Part shown: positions 12,201 through 25,731 of the stretch, in pieces
Position numbering within the stretch: the stretch's first letter is position 1
Layout of the letters: each line of letters starts with the position of its first letter
Source: Malurus cyaneus samueli
Taxonomy: Eukaryota > Chordata > Aves > Passeriformes > Maluridae
Length of the DNA stretch: 64,000 nt
NCBI GenBank assembly: GCA_009741485.1
Contig: CM019215.1
Coordinates: 74,033,735 to 74,097,734 of the forward strand
Reading direction: 5' to 3'
Notes under the pieces: generated by a model
The model's database searches: none
What the model saw: the letters and a program-made list of their open reading frames with translations, nothing else
Told to the model about the DNA's origin: nothing
Program-made: the position numbers and the translations under genes

Positions 12201-15200
12201 TGAAGCTTCATTCTTTCAACAGTGTAGAACATGTGCTTGCTAAATAAGACTGGATTTAAGTGTTTTGTGCTAAGCTTTTTATGTGCATTTTCTCTTTTAA
12301 ACCTCGAAAGCAATTGAGATTTTAATGTGCTGAGTTTCAAGAACAGAATTTAAAGATTATGAATATAACTTGAATTCTCTTGTAAATCACGTAATTTTCT
12401 TTGCAGTCACATTTAACATGGGAGCATATTTTATACTAAAATGAGAAGGAGGAGGCAAATGGGGAAAAGACTTTATTAAGATTAAGAAAAAGGTGGCAGA
12501 ACTTATTCCTTTTAACAGTCATCTAAACTCACTAAACAATTGAATTTTTCTGTGAGTAGCAAGGATAGTGTCTGGAGTAAATATATGGCAGCAGAATGAC
12601 TACTTAGGTATTTCTCCCTGTGGATAGTTTGCAGTGTTTCTACGCTACTCATTTAAAAGACATTTGGTGGGGAACAAAAATACATTATTTCATGTATCTA
12701 ACAAGCCTGCAGAGGTTGAGAGTGGTTCAAAACCTATACCTTCATCTCTTTCCCAGTGTCTGGATATTCTGCTTTTGAAAGCAGAGGTTAAGCACTGGAA
12801 ATCCTTTGCCAGATGTCTGTAAGTACCCTCATGTTAACAGTTTCATTGTCATAAGTCGGCTTTCCAAGGGTCTCTTTAGGTACTTGATTTGTGCCTTGTG
12901 CCCTTTCTCATTCTTCCTTCATTCATCCCCACTGCAATGTGTCTCACTAGTGAGGAAGGCACAGAAGCTGTCACAGCAGAGCTACAGATGACATCTCTCT
13001 GCAGCAAACCTTGGCTTTTATTGTGATCCATGGCAGAAATGTGTGACATTACACAGAGCATTACATCTACTGACACTTCAAAGGGCTGCTTTTGGCCTCT
13101 TAAAGCTGGCCTCATTTTGGCTGCTGCGCAGCACATCCCACCTGGGGTTCACTGATCCATTTCTTCTGGCATGCAAGAGAAGAGACTGTGGCGCTGCCTT
13201 CCCCGAGCGTGAGCTGGAGCCAGAGCGCGGCGAGGCTGCGCTGGGACACAATGGGATGCTCTGACAGCTGCAGCATTTCGGCAATCCGGGAAACATGCGC
13301 TCACATGTGGAGTCAAACCAACCCAGTTGACGGGGTGGAACCTCCTGCATCTGGCTTGGCACTGAAGGAAATAGATGTTGTAAATCTGTCCTGTGGTGTG
13401 ACAGGTTCGCGGCATCCAGAGGAGCAGAAACAAGATGTCCTTGAAGTAATTAAATGTTCTGCAAATGGGGAGAAATCCCCTGGAGCGTTTCACCTCCTCT
13501 GTCCCTCTGAATTTGCATTAAATCCTACAGAGCTGCTTTCTCTAAGAATAATTTCTTTCTGTTCCTTAATGCTCCTGATTTTGCAGAGCCTTTCTGCCCC
13601 CATGTGTGCCAAAGTAATGCTGTTGTACTTCCTTCAACTTGTCATATAGTTTCTCTAGTCTGAGTAATCTTAAAAGAATGCAGAAGCCTGTGAGCCTGTG
13701 GAGTTATTGGAAACACTGGAAAAATATGTCTGAGTCATCCAGAAACTCAGGTAATGGAGTGGAGGAATTTCATGTTTTTCTTTCCAGAGAATGTGAAAAG
13801 AGTTGGTTTGTGCCTATGTATGATGTAGTATCCTTGGGAGATAAGTCCATCAATACATTTGTGCACAAGTTTTTTCTGCTTTTAGAGCTGTTTAGCTTTC
13901 AGAGAAGGAGAATGCAGTTGCTTTGCAATTTTTCTCCTTTATAGGTACAAAATCCATTATAGTAATTAAAAATTTTCAATAGCCGTTATGCCTGAGTGAA
14001 ACGCACATGAAAGGATTGTTTTATGACATTACGAAAAGGTACATATTTTCTAGCCACCATACATCTTTTCAAATAAATTAGATTTTCCATAGGATAGGTG
14101 CTGAATTTAGGACAGGCTCTTGGGTGTAGCTACACCAACATGAGTCTGTAAGACTCATTTTCAACACCATCAAAATGAAAAGACAGAACTGCAGAAGATT
14201 CAGTAACAACTTTCTGTTTCCTGTGAATTTCTTGTCCATCACTATTTAATGACAATCCATAGAACTGCATAGAACTCCATGGAAGCTAGCATACAAATGG
14301 CAGTTTTTCCCTCCCTTCCAATATTTATGTATTTTGGCAAAATCTTAACCATACAGAACTGGAGCCGCTCTTCTCTTGTGCGGTATACGTAGTGCTCGTG
14401 ATCAGCCCGGACTCTGCAGGGGTGGGGGAGTTCTTTGCTTCAAAATTGACTTCAAACTGCACTTGCAGACCACAAGTTGCTGTTTCTTATTACACTCTTC
14501 AGCCACACAAAGCTGCAGTTGAAAGTTAAGATTTTTTTTTTTCCAGACTTTGGTGGAAATGTTACATCAGACCAGATATGGATGCACCATCATTCTCTTC
14601 CCTTGCCCCACTGCAGAAGCTGCAGCAACTGTTTATGGCAAGTCTGGGTGTAATCACTCAAACTGAGCTTGCAGAACTGGAGACTCCCAGAAACATGAGT
14701 GCTTCCACTAAGTGTGGAAAGCTTGGCTCCACACAGAATTTCCAAATGGGCAAAAGCTCTTCCATGTGTTCTTGGGAACGAGATGTAAATAGCATCCCTG
14801 AAAAAGTTAATGGTGCGCTAGCCTAGCATATAAAGTTTGTGGAGTTGCCTTTAAATATGCTAAAGACATTATGGCTTGAGAAAGAAATTAGTGTCTGGCA
14901 AATTATATGTTTGCATGTAAAGAACAATAGTGTCTTAAAACAGAAAGTATACTTATGGGACAAGCCAGGCTCTGCATATTTGTGTGCTGCAAGTGCTGGG
15001 ATGAGGGCAGAGGAGAGGAAAATGCCTTAGAGCATTTCTGGAAATTCCAGTGGAAATACTCAGAATAAGTGCTGAGGGTGATAGTGCATAGGAGAACAGA
15101 GTAGAGCATTATGGAGACATAAAGCAACCAAAGAAATATAAAATCTATGATCAGCTTGTATCACAATTATTTTTTTTTCACCTTTGGATGTAATTTGCAC

Positions 15201-18200
15201 CAAATTATCATCCCAGAGCAGTGTGACTCTGAAATTGCCACTCACTCAAGTTTTAGAATATTATTCCGGACAAATTTTAGTATTCCATCTCTCGCATGAA
15301 TATATCTGCTTCTCAGATGTGGAACCTTGCAGTAACCAAAGAGGAATGCTTTCCTTGGTCAAGAAAAATTTTCCTGGAACTGAGGAGAGTGGAGGCATCA
15401 GTTCAGTTTCCAGCAGAATCTGACATTTTCATTGGCATTTTCTATCTTATTTAGGGCATGAAATATCCCAAGAAGCAATTGAACAAACATTAAAAATTGA
15501 AAATGAAACACCTGATTTTGGTGCTAGGATCTGATTGAGTTGTTGGTCTTACAATGAAATTTACTGTTTGAGAGACGCTATTAAAGGTAAAATTGAATTT
15601 TCACTGCAAAGTTTATATGATCATGTTTATTAATGTTGCTTTCCCTAGAGTCACTTATATTTTGTTTGAATAAAATACATAAGAAGTTAAACGCTGGTCT
15701 GGCTGGATTAAGGCAGTTATATGTTAGAGTCCTTTCCTCTCTTCAACTGTGTTTTTATGAAAATGAAAAGTTCCTGTATTGGAGCACAGGCCTAAGTTCA
15801 GGAAAACTTCATAGTCACATCAAATTAGGGTGAAAATGGAATCGATTTGCCAGTCTTTAATACAAGCAATGCTCTCAGAATCCTCTGCAGTATGAATGTC
15901 AGTATCAGAATTTGAAGAAGGTACAAGTATAAATTTTGAGATCCAGATTAAAACATATTTACATTGGCATTGAGTAGTTCTTGTGCAAATATGTAATTTT
16001 TTAAAAAAAACTTGTTACATATTCTGTGTAATTTTAGGCTATCACAGTAAGATTGAGTCTGAATTATTTGAAGATAAATCACATAAAGCAGCACAATAAT
16101 GTCTAAATTTTGAGTTTCTAAGTTTGTGAGCTTCTAAGTCTGCAATTTTTGTTTTAAAAAAAACTCTTGTTAAAAAAGCAATCTGACAGCTGAAACTCTT
16201 AAGCGATCCTCTTTAAAGATGTTATTTTAATAAGAATCGAGCTGACTAGAAGTGCTGTATGTCATCATCTCCTTCTGCTAAGAGGTGCACAAAAGAGTCA
16301 GACTCCAAGAGTTTTCATGGCATTGTGGGGAGTGTTTTGGTTAGATACAGCTTTTGATTTTGAATCCAGCACTTCAGATCACACACCTTTCGGCTTTGTT
16401 TTCTTTTTTGTCTGACAAGGGAAATGTTTTCCAGACTGAGAATGTTTTAGGGTGGCTTTCTTTCCTCTTTTTATTTATCTTTTCTTTTTTTTGTTCATTT
16501 CGAACTGGTTCATAATTTGACTCAAGCCATTTCAGGGTTTGTAGAGCTGTTAAAAATGTTTGCTGCGTAAGCTGGGATGGCACCTGCTTTTTTCTTTAGT
16601 AATTATGTTTCTCCAATCTGCTATGTCCTTTTTCCTTCCTGAATGTGCAAAGGTGAGGTAGGCTATAAAAAAAACTATTAGAGTGTAAAGAAGGGGGAAT
16701 ATAATCCCCTTTAGATCTGAGGGATTGCTAAGGACGGAGAGTAACATATTTCCCTTAAATTGTGAGTTGGTTAGTCTCCATGAACTAGGCCTGGGTTCAG
16801 AGAAGAATTAAAATTGTAAATGCTGAAAAGAGACCAGAATTTTGCATGAGGGAGGAGAAACTAGAAACTACTTGGGGGAGCACACAAGAAAAGCTTGATG
16901 ATCTACCTGTCTCACAAAGAAAGAAAAAGAGGGGCATCAGTGGTAAGACTACTGCAGGGCCAATGGCATTCTGGATCTGCAGCCCTAAAAATAAATTAGA
17001 CAGTGCTGTGCACTATTCCACAATCCATTTGCAATCAGGAACTAAAGGTATGATAAGCATATCACAGACATGTTCTGAAGCAGAGGTCTTAGTGAGGGAA
17101 AAGTGAGGAATAGGGTGGAAAACACCACGGAAGGTTTAGACAATAAGCAAGAATTGCTTAGTGTGAGATCTTTCAAAAGATGATGTGGCCATGGAGAAGA
17201 AGGGTTGGAAATCAAATTATTAATAAGCATACCATTACGGTAATCTCTCATATAGGCATTTAAACTGAGTGGCCAAGTGGACACTAAACAGTATGGCAGC
17301 AGTCTTTCAGAACTGCCAGAAAAAGTAACATGAAGCTCAAAAGATGAAGTAAGCCAAGATAAACAGACCAAATGGAAAACTATTTATCAATAGCTATGCA
17401 GAATAAAGACAACCAGTGCTTAAACTGAAGGGGTGAGGCTAAAGGAAAAGAGTGACTCAGAGGTGAGAGAGAACTTATAAGTATTGATTTTATTTTTTTT
17501 TTTCTGTAATTAAGTAATTGCAGGTAACCTTGTGCCGTTCTTCCCTGAGGTGGGATATGGATATACGCTTGGTCCTTTTGTGCTTATATTTCTGGTGCCT
17601 TGGCAGAGTTCTTGGCTATCACATGTGGGACTGTATGGGTTATAACTACCCTACTACCCTTTCAACTGAGCAGGGCCAGCCTCCAGGATGGGCTGGCTGG
17701 GTTCTGCCTGCTCTGCTGGGCAACTGAATGCCTCTGCAGGCTGGCCACCACAGCTCTAAAATCATGGTGGAGAAGCTTTTCTTCTGAAGGTTTGCATGAG
17801 AAAAGAAAAAAAAAAAGGATTTAGTATAAGCTACCTTTTTTTACTGTGGAGGAGTCAATGTTTTCATGCTCAGTATAGTTCCCCTGACGGCAGCATAGGT
17901 TTTCCTTCAATGTACAGATGTTCTTTGTATGTTGGTAATACTGCAGTTGTCATCCCAACCATGGTGATTTGCCTCACTGATAATTTATCAGACAAATCAT
18001 TGAAGGGAAAGGGGTTTGGTTTTTGTTTTCCATGTTGGGACAGTGTGCCTCCTTACTACAGGCATTGTGTATCTAGGGATTCAGACTGAGCATCCAAACA
18101 CATTTGTAATTCCTGTCCTGATACTTTCATGAATGTCTTTGTTCCTGCTTAGTTCACTTCCCTGTTTCTCAATGCTCTTGCTGTTCCGTACAGGTGTTTG

Positions 18201-19901
18201 TTACACTTAAGAACCCGCAATAAAGTTGTCAGATAATACCTACTCCTTTTCAAATAGCCTAAGGGGAACGTAGCTCATAGTTTATTTATATGGCTCTTCA
18301 TTGTTCCTGAAGTACACCAGACTGTTTCAGAAACAGCAATAGTGTTGAAAAAAAATGTGTTAAATGTATGAAAACTGAACTCCAGTGAACTCTGTGCGTT
18401 ATGTCTTTTGTTTTGCTGGTTTTTCATTAAGTTGATTTTTTGCCTTCTTCCTCTAACCAAACCCTTTAAAAACACCTTGGTGGAGTTTCCTTGTTTTATT
18501 AATTGCAGACCCGCTGTGTTCTCAGCCCTGCTGTTAAGATAATGATTTTGATAGAGCTGCTCGTTATTGCAAACGTGACCTTTCTGCATTGGCAAAATTA
18601 GGGCAGGCTGGAAGGGTCAGCAGGAACAATTCACTGAAGCTTCTCTTCAAGCTGACTTCTTCCTTCCTGGGATTAAAGCATTTGCACAGGCACGCTCTCC
18701 CCCGGCTCTCAGCACCCCCATAGCCACTCGTGCTGCTTTCTTAGCGATCCAGCTCCAATGCAAAGCAGCACTGGCAGCTGTGAGGCAGGAGAAGCTGCTT
18801 GCTGTGCACTCGGGCCCTGCTCAGGGCTGCTTGGTGTTGCAACTCCGTGTGAATAAAGGACACGGGGACAGAAGTGCACTCGAGGAAGATTAATCATGCT
18901 TTTGGCACTGTTTGCTGTGTGCTGTACAGATCACTTCAAGCCACAGAATTGCCTGGAGAGCCTTTCCATGGTGTTCTGGGCTCTGCAGGGGTGTCTCCAA
19001 TTTACTGCAGAAACTCAGGTGTGTGCATGGGTACAGAGATGCTGAAGGGGGGGAAATGTACTCAGAGAAAATGCCATTGCATGGTTATCTGTAAATAATG
19101 CCCAAACACACAGCTCTGTCCCTGAGAACTCTGCAGTCCTGGAGCAGATGTGGTGACTGAACTTGAGGATCATTTTTCCTTCCCATGCTGCTACCTTATT
19201 CCCTTTCCCTTAGGTGACAACAGCAGCTTTTGCTGCGTCATTCACTGGAAATGAATTGTTTTTTCCACAGCAATCATTCCCAGGATGGGATTTCTGTACA
19301 TGAGCTACTTGTGTGAGCCTGTTCCTCGGCTCCTGTTGCCTCTCATGCCCTGAAGAGGGGAGCTGTTTCTTTTGTATTACTTTCTTTTTCTCTGACAAAA
19401 GCAGCAATAACTTTTAGATCCTGATAGTATTAAACCTTGTCTTTTCTTGCCATATACCTATTATGGTTCTCTTCACTCATCTTGAGATTTGAAGAGCTGA
19501 GAAAGTATTTTCGTTTCTTCCCTGAAGTAGTTTTTGATAGAAATATTGCCAAATATCAACCATTTTCTGGATGTTTTTGTTCTGCACGACCTTCTGAGGA
19601 AATAAAATTTTCCTTGTTATCACCAGAATTCATCTATTACACTGTAGGTGGTCAGACAGATCACAGCTCTTCTCTGTCAATTTTTACTCATAGAGAGTGG
19701 TATTTCAGGTGGTATTTGACTGAAATGTAAAAAAAAATGACAAGAAAACTCTTTCTAACTTCGCAAAACTCAAAATTTACTTGTAGTAATGATGGCTTGA
19801 GCCATTGGCCAGTGTATGGAAATGGGAAGGTTATTTTCAAAATTTCAGAAATTATTCCCAGAAATTATTCTCAGAGTTCTCTGAACTTCAGGAAGGCAGT
19901 T

Positions 19902-19945
19902 ATCACAGAATCATTTAGAATGACCTCTGAGATCATCAAGTCTTT
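19902..19945 (-). mobile_element. CR1 3'-tail remnant
   Basis: The plus strand reads ATCACAGAATCATTTAGAAT then GACCTCTGAGATCATCAAGT. This resembles the reverse complement of the CR1 3' end, with about ten bases missing between the two halves. It is short, so assignment rests on word order alone. Confidence 0.55.
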
Positions 19946-22211
19946 CTGGGGAGCTGTAGAGAGACAGTTATGGTGTTAGCAAGCTGGGGGGCTTGCTTGT
20001 GAGTTAAATTGCTAGCTCCCACGTGTGTTACCTGGGTCAACCTTATCTTTGAAGGGCTGTTGACAGAAAATGCTCATCTCCTGCTGTGTTTTTTCTTTCC
20101 CTTAATTCAGACATATTTATTGGGAGTGTAATATGTACACACTGAAGCAATTGACTGCACATTTAATTTTTTTTAGTCCTAAGTGCCAGATTGCCTGTTT
20201 ACAACTTAACCTTTCCTTGACCTGGTTCACAGCTTACTTTCTTGACTTACGGCCCTCACCAGTTTTTCCCCACCATTTGGGTCCAGCTGTTCTTGTAAAA
20301 GGAGGCATTTAATTGCACCTTCCATTCAGCCTTAGGGCTTGAAAACACTCATCAGTTTCAATCATGTTGGCAATACTCTGCGGGGAAGAGACAGCGACTC
20401 TTAACACTTTGCATTATAATGTGTTTTCAGTCCTATATATATTGGAAGTGCTTATATGGCATTCTTACAGGATTTAAAAAACCACATGGGAGAGGAAGGA
20501 GTGAGATTTTAAATGCTGATGGGGCTGAATAAGAACTACACACATTATGAATATGATAGGAGAAGAGGTGATTTCTGCAAATGCTGCTGACCTCCAGCTG
20601 CAGATTGTTGCACTCTCGTGTCTCTTTGGTTTGAACCTGTCAATGGTTAGTTTGATTTCTCTCATCTGTTCTCTAGTGCAAGAAAATAAGTGAGGATGCC
20701 TCACTTTTTAATGCCTCTTGTGACCATACAGATCTCCATCATATTCTTTTTCAATTGTCTCTTCTTCTGACTGAAGAATATTTGTCATTCAAAAGCTGTT
20801 TCTTGTTTTTGCTTGTCCTCAATGTCCTCCTCTGAACTGCTTCTGCTTATACTAAAGTGTTTTGAGAGGAGAGGACCATGACTGCATGCAGAATTTGAGT
20901 TGTATTTTTCCTCTGTGATGATGATTGCTCTTTTCATGCTCTTTATTCCTTTGTGAGGTTTTGATTTTGCCCTTCTTTGTTTGTTTGAGACTATGTATAC
21001 TTCAAACTATGACATGTAAGTGTCTGTTACAATCCCAAGATCTTACTTGTCAATAGTATTAGTCAGCTCAAACTCTTTCACTTTACATGGAAAATTACAT
21101 ATTTTTGTGTGCTTGCCTGAAAGTTTATCCAAATGAGTTTCATTCATACCTACATTACATACATTATATACATTTCATATATACCTGCATTTCATTCATA
21201 CCTACCTAAATAATTACATTAAATTATTTGTCAATGTAATGTCCGATAGCAGAGTGCAGTTAAGACTTTTCTGCTGTTCTTCAGAGCAAGCCCTCATCTT
21301 CACCTGCTTAAATAGTTTTATCTGTCAACCATCATGCTTATTATTATTGTTTTCCTGTTAAACACATTGTCTAGATTACATGTGAGCATACCCAACTATC
21401 TGGATCCTACTTTGCTTCCTGTTCTTGTAAATAAGTAAGGAGCTCACCTTTGAGATCTTTGTCTCTTGTTTTGGCTGCATGGTTTTCTTTCAAGATCTTC
21501 AATGTAGACATTGATTGAGTATCTTCTGGAAACAGGAGTGGGCTATAGTCAGCAGATCTTTCTCTGTCCTTTGGTTTTGTCTTTTTTTTGGTTGAGACTG
21601 CTGCCTACAGTGGTTTTGTTTGCCAGCTTACAATTAACCTTAGTTTTTTCCATATTTTGGCCCTCAATTCAGAGCTCTTGAAGTGTGCAGTGCTGAGCCT
21701 TGTAATAGGGATCAGAGGCTTTGTGACTCAAAAGCCAGTTTGTACAGTTCATAATCGAATGGTTTCACTTCTTCAACTGTATCTGGTGGAACTTGCGTAA
21801 ACTCCCCTCTCCAGCTGGATTGCTTAAAACCTGCAGGAGATGCTGGTATCCACACTGCAGCCCAGCAGGATTGTTTAAAGCAATATCAGTGGGAGCAGTT
21901 CCAGGTTAGTCTCTGCAGCACAAAAGACCTACTGTGAGCCAGATCTGTGTCCAAGATGTAGTCACATTATGCAAGTATTTCCTGTTCAAGATGACCATTA
22001 ATCAAACCAGACAACTATTTTACAGCAAAAGATTTCCATAAAATTCATATTTAGAACATGGCATAAACTTACTCCATAAAAATGGTTGTTGATGGTTTAA
22101 AACAAGGAAAAAAATACAAATAATTGGAGAGGGAGAAAAGTCTCCTTCTTCTAAGTAGAATGGCATTTAGCTCTTGCATGAGCTCATCTTTATGCTTTTC
22201 ATGATTAATTA
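19946..22211 (+). other. FBXL7: Large FBXL7 intron, third segment; no gene seen
   Basis: No exon or interspersed repeat recognised. A 16-base sequence (TTTCATTCATACCTAC) occurs at 21138-21153 and again at 21190-21205, within an ATAC/TTCAT-rich stretch that looks like a decayed local duplication. Confidence 0.7.
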
Positions 22212-22616
22212 AGAGAACGAGTTCTATGAGGAGGGGCTGAGGGAGCTGGGGTTGTTCAGCCTGGAGAAAGGGAGTCTCAGGGTGACCTTATTGCTCTCTA
22301 CAACTGCCTGAAAGGAGTCTGGAGCCAGGTGGGAGTCAGCCTCTTCTCTTAGGCAGCCAGCCTATGGATGAATGGACAAGAGGAAATGGTCCGAAGTGGT
22401 ACCAGGGGAGGTTTAGAAGAAATTTGTTCTTCAGAAGGGTTGTCAGGCACTGGAGCTGCCCAAGGAAGTGGTGGAGTCCCCGTCCCTGGAGGTATTTAAA
22501 ACACCTGTAGATGTGGTACTTGGAGACATGGTTTAGTAGTGGTCACAGTGTTAGGTTTGTGCTTGAACTTGATCTTGGAGTTATTTTCCAACTTAAATGA
22601 TTCTGTGGTTCTATTG
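22212..22616 (+). mobile_element. CR1 LINE 3' fragment
   Basis: Recognisable CR1 3' region. It starts at a TCTATGAGGAGGGGCTGAGG-like phrase, passes through CCTTATTGCTCTCTACAACT, GGGGAGGTTTAGA and CCCTGGAGGTATTTAAAA, and ends with a degenerate TGATTCTGTGGTTCTATT tail. It lacks the reverse-transcriptase part and has deletions, for example in the segment after GGTTTAGA. Confidence 0.93.
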
Positions 22617-25600
22617 TACTTCATATTTCTGCCTGAAGATGACTGTGTTCATTTAACCTTGAAAGAAGGTTCTACAAGAGGGGAAACTTGTGATTTTTTC
22701 AGAGCTGCATTGTTGAGAGTGTAATGCATCCTGCATCATCAAATATAACCTCCAGTTATAACTCTGTAAGTGTCAGTAAGTCCCATTAAAAGATCCCTTC
22801 TTATCATATCTGGATATAGAAGCTGTGTTAGGGAGTGTTAGTGACTTTGGCTTATAAATAGAAAAATGTGCTTTCAGCCTGCAAGGGCTGGTGCTTCTGC
22901 TTTCTGCACTGAAACACTGAGCACTGACTGAAAGTCACCAGGGGGATGGGTGCCTGGTATCTGGAGAGCAAAACAACCACTGAACTTTAGTCAGTGTTTC
23001 CCCTGTCAGAGAGTTAAGGATCCCTAATTCAGAAAATGCATTTCACTTCTGAAGTATCTCCTTATCAGATTTGTTGAGCACAACAAATTTTCCACTTTCC
23101 TGGAAGCTTTTTCCTGTGCTGTGATTCTGTTCTCTAATGGCTGTTGGTTGTGCTGCGATCCTGCACCCTGAGCAGCTTTCCTTGCACCTGCCAGCTCTAT
23201 ATTCTCTTCTGTTGACAGTTCTGGTTTCAAAATAGTTTTGGGGTTTTTTTTTTAATTATTTTCCAAGATGAAGCTCAGCTACTGTAGATCTGTCCCATCC
23301 TCGTCTCTCAGAAGGACCTCTGTGGTTTCACACTTAAAGGGATACTGGAGGATTTCCCCTACCTGGGGCATTGCTTACAGCAGAACAGTTTCAGTGCTTT
23401 TCACGGTGAGCAGGTGTGCGCCTGAGGAAAGGAGAAGCTACATCACGTGCCTGTTTCCTTTCCCTACTGCTGCTGTGGTTTTCCAGGCAGCAAAGCTTTC
23501 TTTTCCATGATTTCAAAGGCTCAGTCTGGGTGTTGCCTGTTGTAGCAGAGGGCGCATGTTGCAAATTCTGGAGAGGAAGGAAGAACAGAGGTCCTCAGGA
23601 TGATAGCTGTCTGGCTGCAGGCCATGGGACTTTTCAGGTCTTAAGTTTTTGCTGGAGTTACAGGAATGACAGAGCTGATATGTGGGATAATATTTCTGAA
23701 ATTGTTAAAGGAAGTCCATCTATGTTTGGTACTTGACAACTCTCTGGGAAGCGCTGTCAGGCAGCCAAGTGTGCTCTCTTGCAGAGCTCAAATGTGTGTT
23801 ATGTTGGCAATATTAATTCTGAATAGAGCAGTTTTACAAAGACATATTTTAGTCTTTTGGAAGTTATGGTTTAATCAATTCTCTGGAGACAGCATCGTCT
23901 TCTTATAGCCCCAGCAGTCGGTTTTTAGTTTCCATCTCATCTGAACAGCCTGTCCAAAGTTCAAACCCTACCCTGCTCTGGTGCACAGTGACAGCAAAGT
24001 GCTTACTATCTGATATGTGATTTTTAGATTATTTTTTAAAGCCAAGCCACCCCAACTTTATAATTAATTTTATAGAGGTATAAAAGCAATAACTTCATCT
24101 ATTCCTGTGAACAACTCCCTTCCCCAGCGTTCATGTGAATTGAAGCAAGGCTGGGTCTTTTCCTCCAGCTCCTCCCCCCATCCCATGGTTCTAGCAGAGA
24201 TTTCCTCTCATTAAGTGAACTTCAGATGGAGCCCACCCTCAAATAAAAAACCAAACATTTTGCTTTGTTTTGGGCAAAGGAGGTAGGGAGTCATGTAAGA
24301 GACAGGAGAAAGACAAATAGCCTTTCTAAACAAACAAAGGATAATTGCTCTCATAAATGTGGGTCCTCATAATTTAAGAGCAATAGTTTATATACTTGGT
24401 AAGCCTTATAAACAGAGAGAGGAGACAAGGGCCAGAGTTGTGTTCAATAAAAGGTCCAACTCAACAAGGCCCTTGATTGTTAAGTTGTGTATTTTGTGAG
24501 CCTCTGCCAAGTTTCCTTGTGCTGTGTGCTGATGGCTCAGAGAGGAACGAGCACTGGGAGTTCTCTGCGGAGTGTCCTGGAGTGGGAGTGTGCCATGGCT
24601 GAGAGCAGTTAGAGGCAGAACCAAACCATCCTGCAGATGGCAACTCTCTGTTGAGGTGTGCAACATGTTTTAGGGTTGGTAGGTAAAAGGTTCACACAAA
24701 AAGCTCAAATCTGGAATGTGTTTGTAGTACAGTCTGTAGAAAATTGTGTCATGTATTGGCCAGATGGTAGAAACCAGTGATAAAGGCTTTAACCTCACCA
24801 CAGTCTCTAACAGTAGGTAAATCCATGTCTCAAGGGATCCTGGTTTGATTTTTTGGTGTTGTTTTCTATTAGATTTCAAAGCAGTTAATGAGTGAATATG
24901 AAACAGTATTCCTTTAAAACAGACTTTCGTTGTGATTATTGACTTATTAGGGGAATCCTCATAGCATGTGTCAGCTTGGATATATTCTGTCACAGATGTT
25001 AACAAAACTTGCGCTGAAAAATTTAACTATTTCAAATAATGAACTTTAGGGTTCCCAGGTTTTTCAGAGCTGCTTACAAGAATCTGATTCCACACTGTGT
25101 ACACCACTATTCACAGTGGTGTGTCCAGAGAGTTGTATTTCAAGTCTGCTACCACTTCTGACTTGAGGTGTGAATGAAGTTTTTGTTGTATCATGCATTA
25201 GCTTCTTTCCTGAGCACCCCTAATCTGCTTGCTTTTGCTTTCCTTTTTTTCCCATTAAACTAGAACACTTTGTGTATTCAGATTTTGTTTGCTGCAACTA
25301 CTGCCTGTGATGGAGGAGAAGTTACACCTGGCTCTGGCTGCACAAATGTCACCACTGCTCCTGGGAAACAACAGATTGCATTTTAGCAATTGTATCTGAG
25401 TGCTCTGAGTAGTAGAGGGACTTTAGGACAAAGATGCATGGCAGGGTGAGCACAAATATTAGATGTGTTGCAGTATGTCATATTCTGCATGACCTGCATG
25501 GGATGCCTAGCACAGGGGAGAGGCACCATGCAGTCATGGCAGTGTGTAATATTTCTGTGAAGGAAGAAATCTTTCTGCCTTTCTGTGATCCTCACTTGCC

Positions 25601-25700
25601 TTTAATGCTCTGGTGCCAGAATGTGCAATTGCAAGGAGGCAGAACTGCGCTGTGACCAGGCTGGGTTTGCTGCCTGAGAGCTGCCCCTCGGGCTGCTAAA

Positions 25701-25731
25701 TGACTAATGTGACTAATTAGTGACTAATTAG
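25701..25731. repeat. Tandem TGACTAATTAG units
   Basis: One partial (TGACTAATG) and two full 11-base units, TGACTAATTAG, in direct succession. Each full unit joins an AP-1-like TGACTAA word with a homeodomain-type TAATTAG core. Confidence 0.85.

Larger units (their letters stand above)
8063..19901 (+). other. FBXL7: Large FBXL7 intron, second segment; no gene seen
   Basis: About 11.8 kb with no exon, tRNA or clear interspersed repeat that I recognise. Small features are a T-rich tract at about 8597-8625, inverted repeats at 8973-8993 and 9214-9254, an A-rich run at about 9880-9892 and A-rich tracts near 17803-17817. The longest open frame (153 codons at 13188-13649) lacks any recognisable domain. 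Confidence 0.75.

Noticed and set aside
13188..13649. 153-codon open frame on the plus strand
   Set aside because: No recognisable domain, and opposing frames are open over the same stretch.
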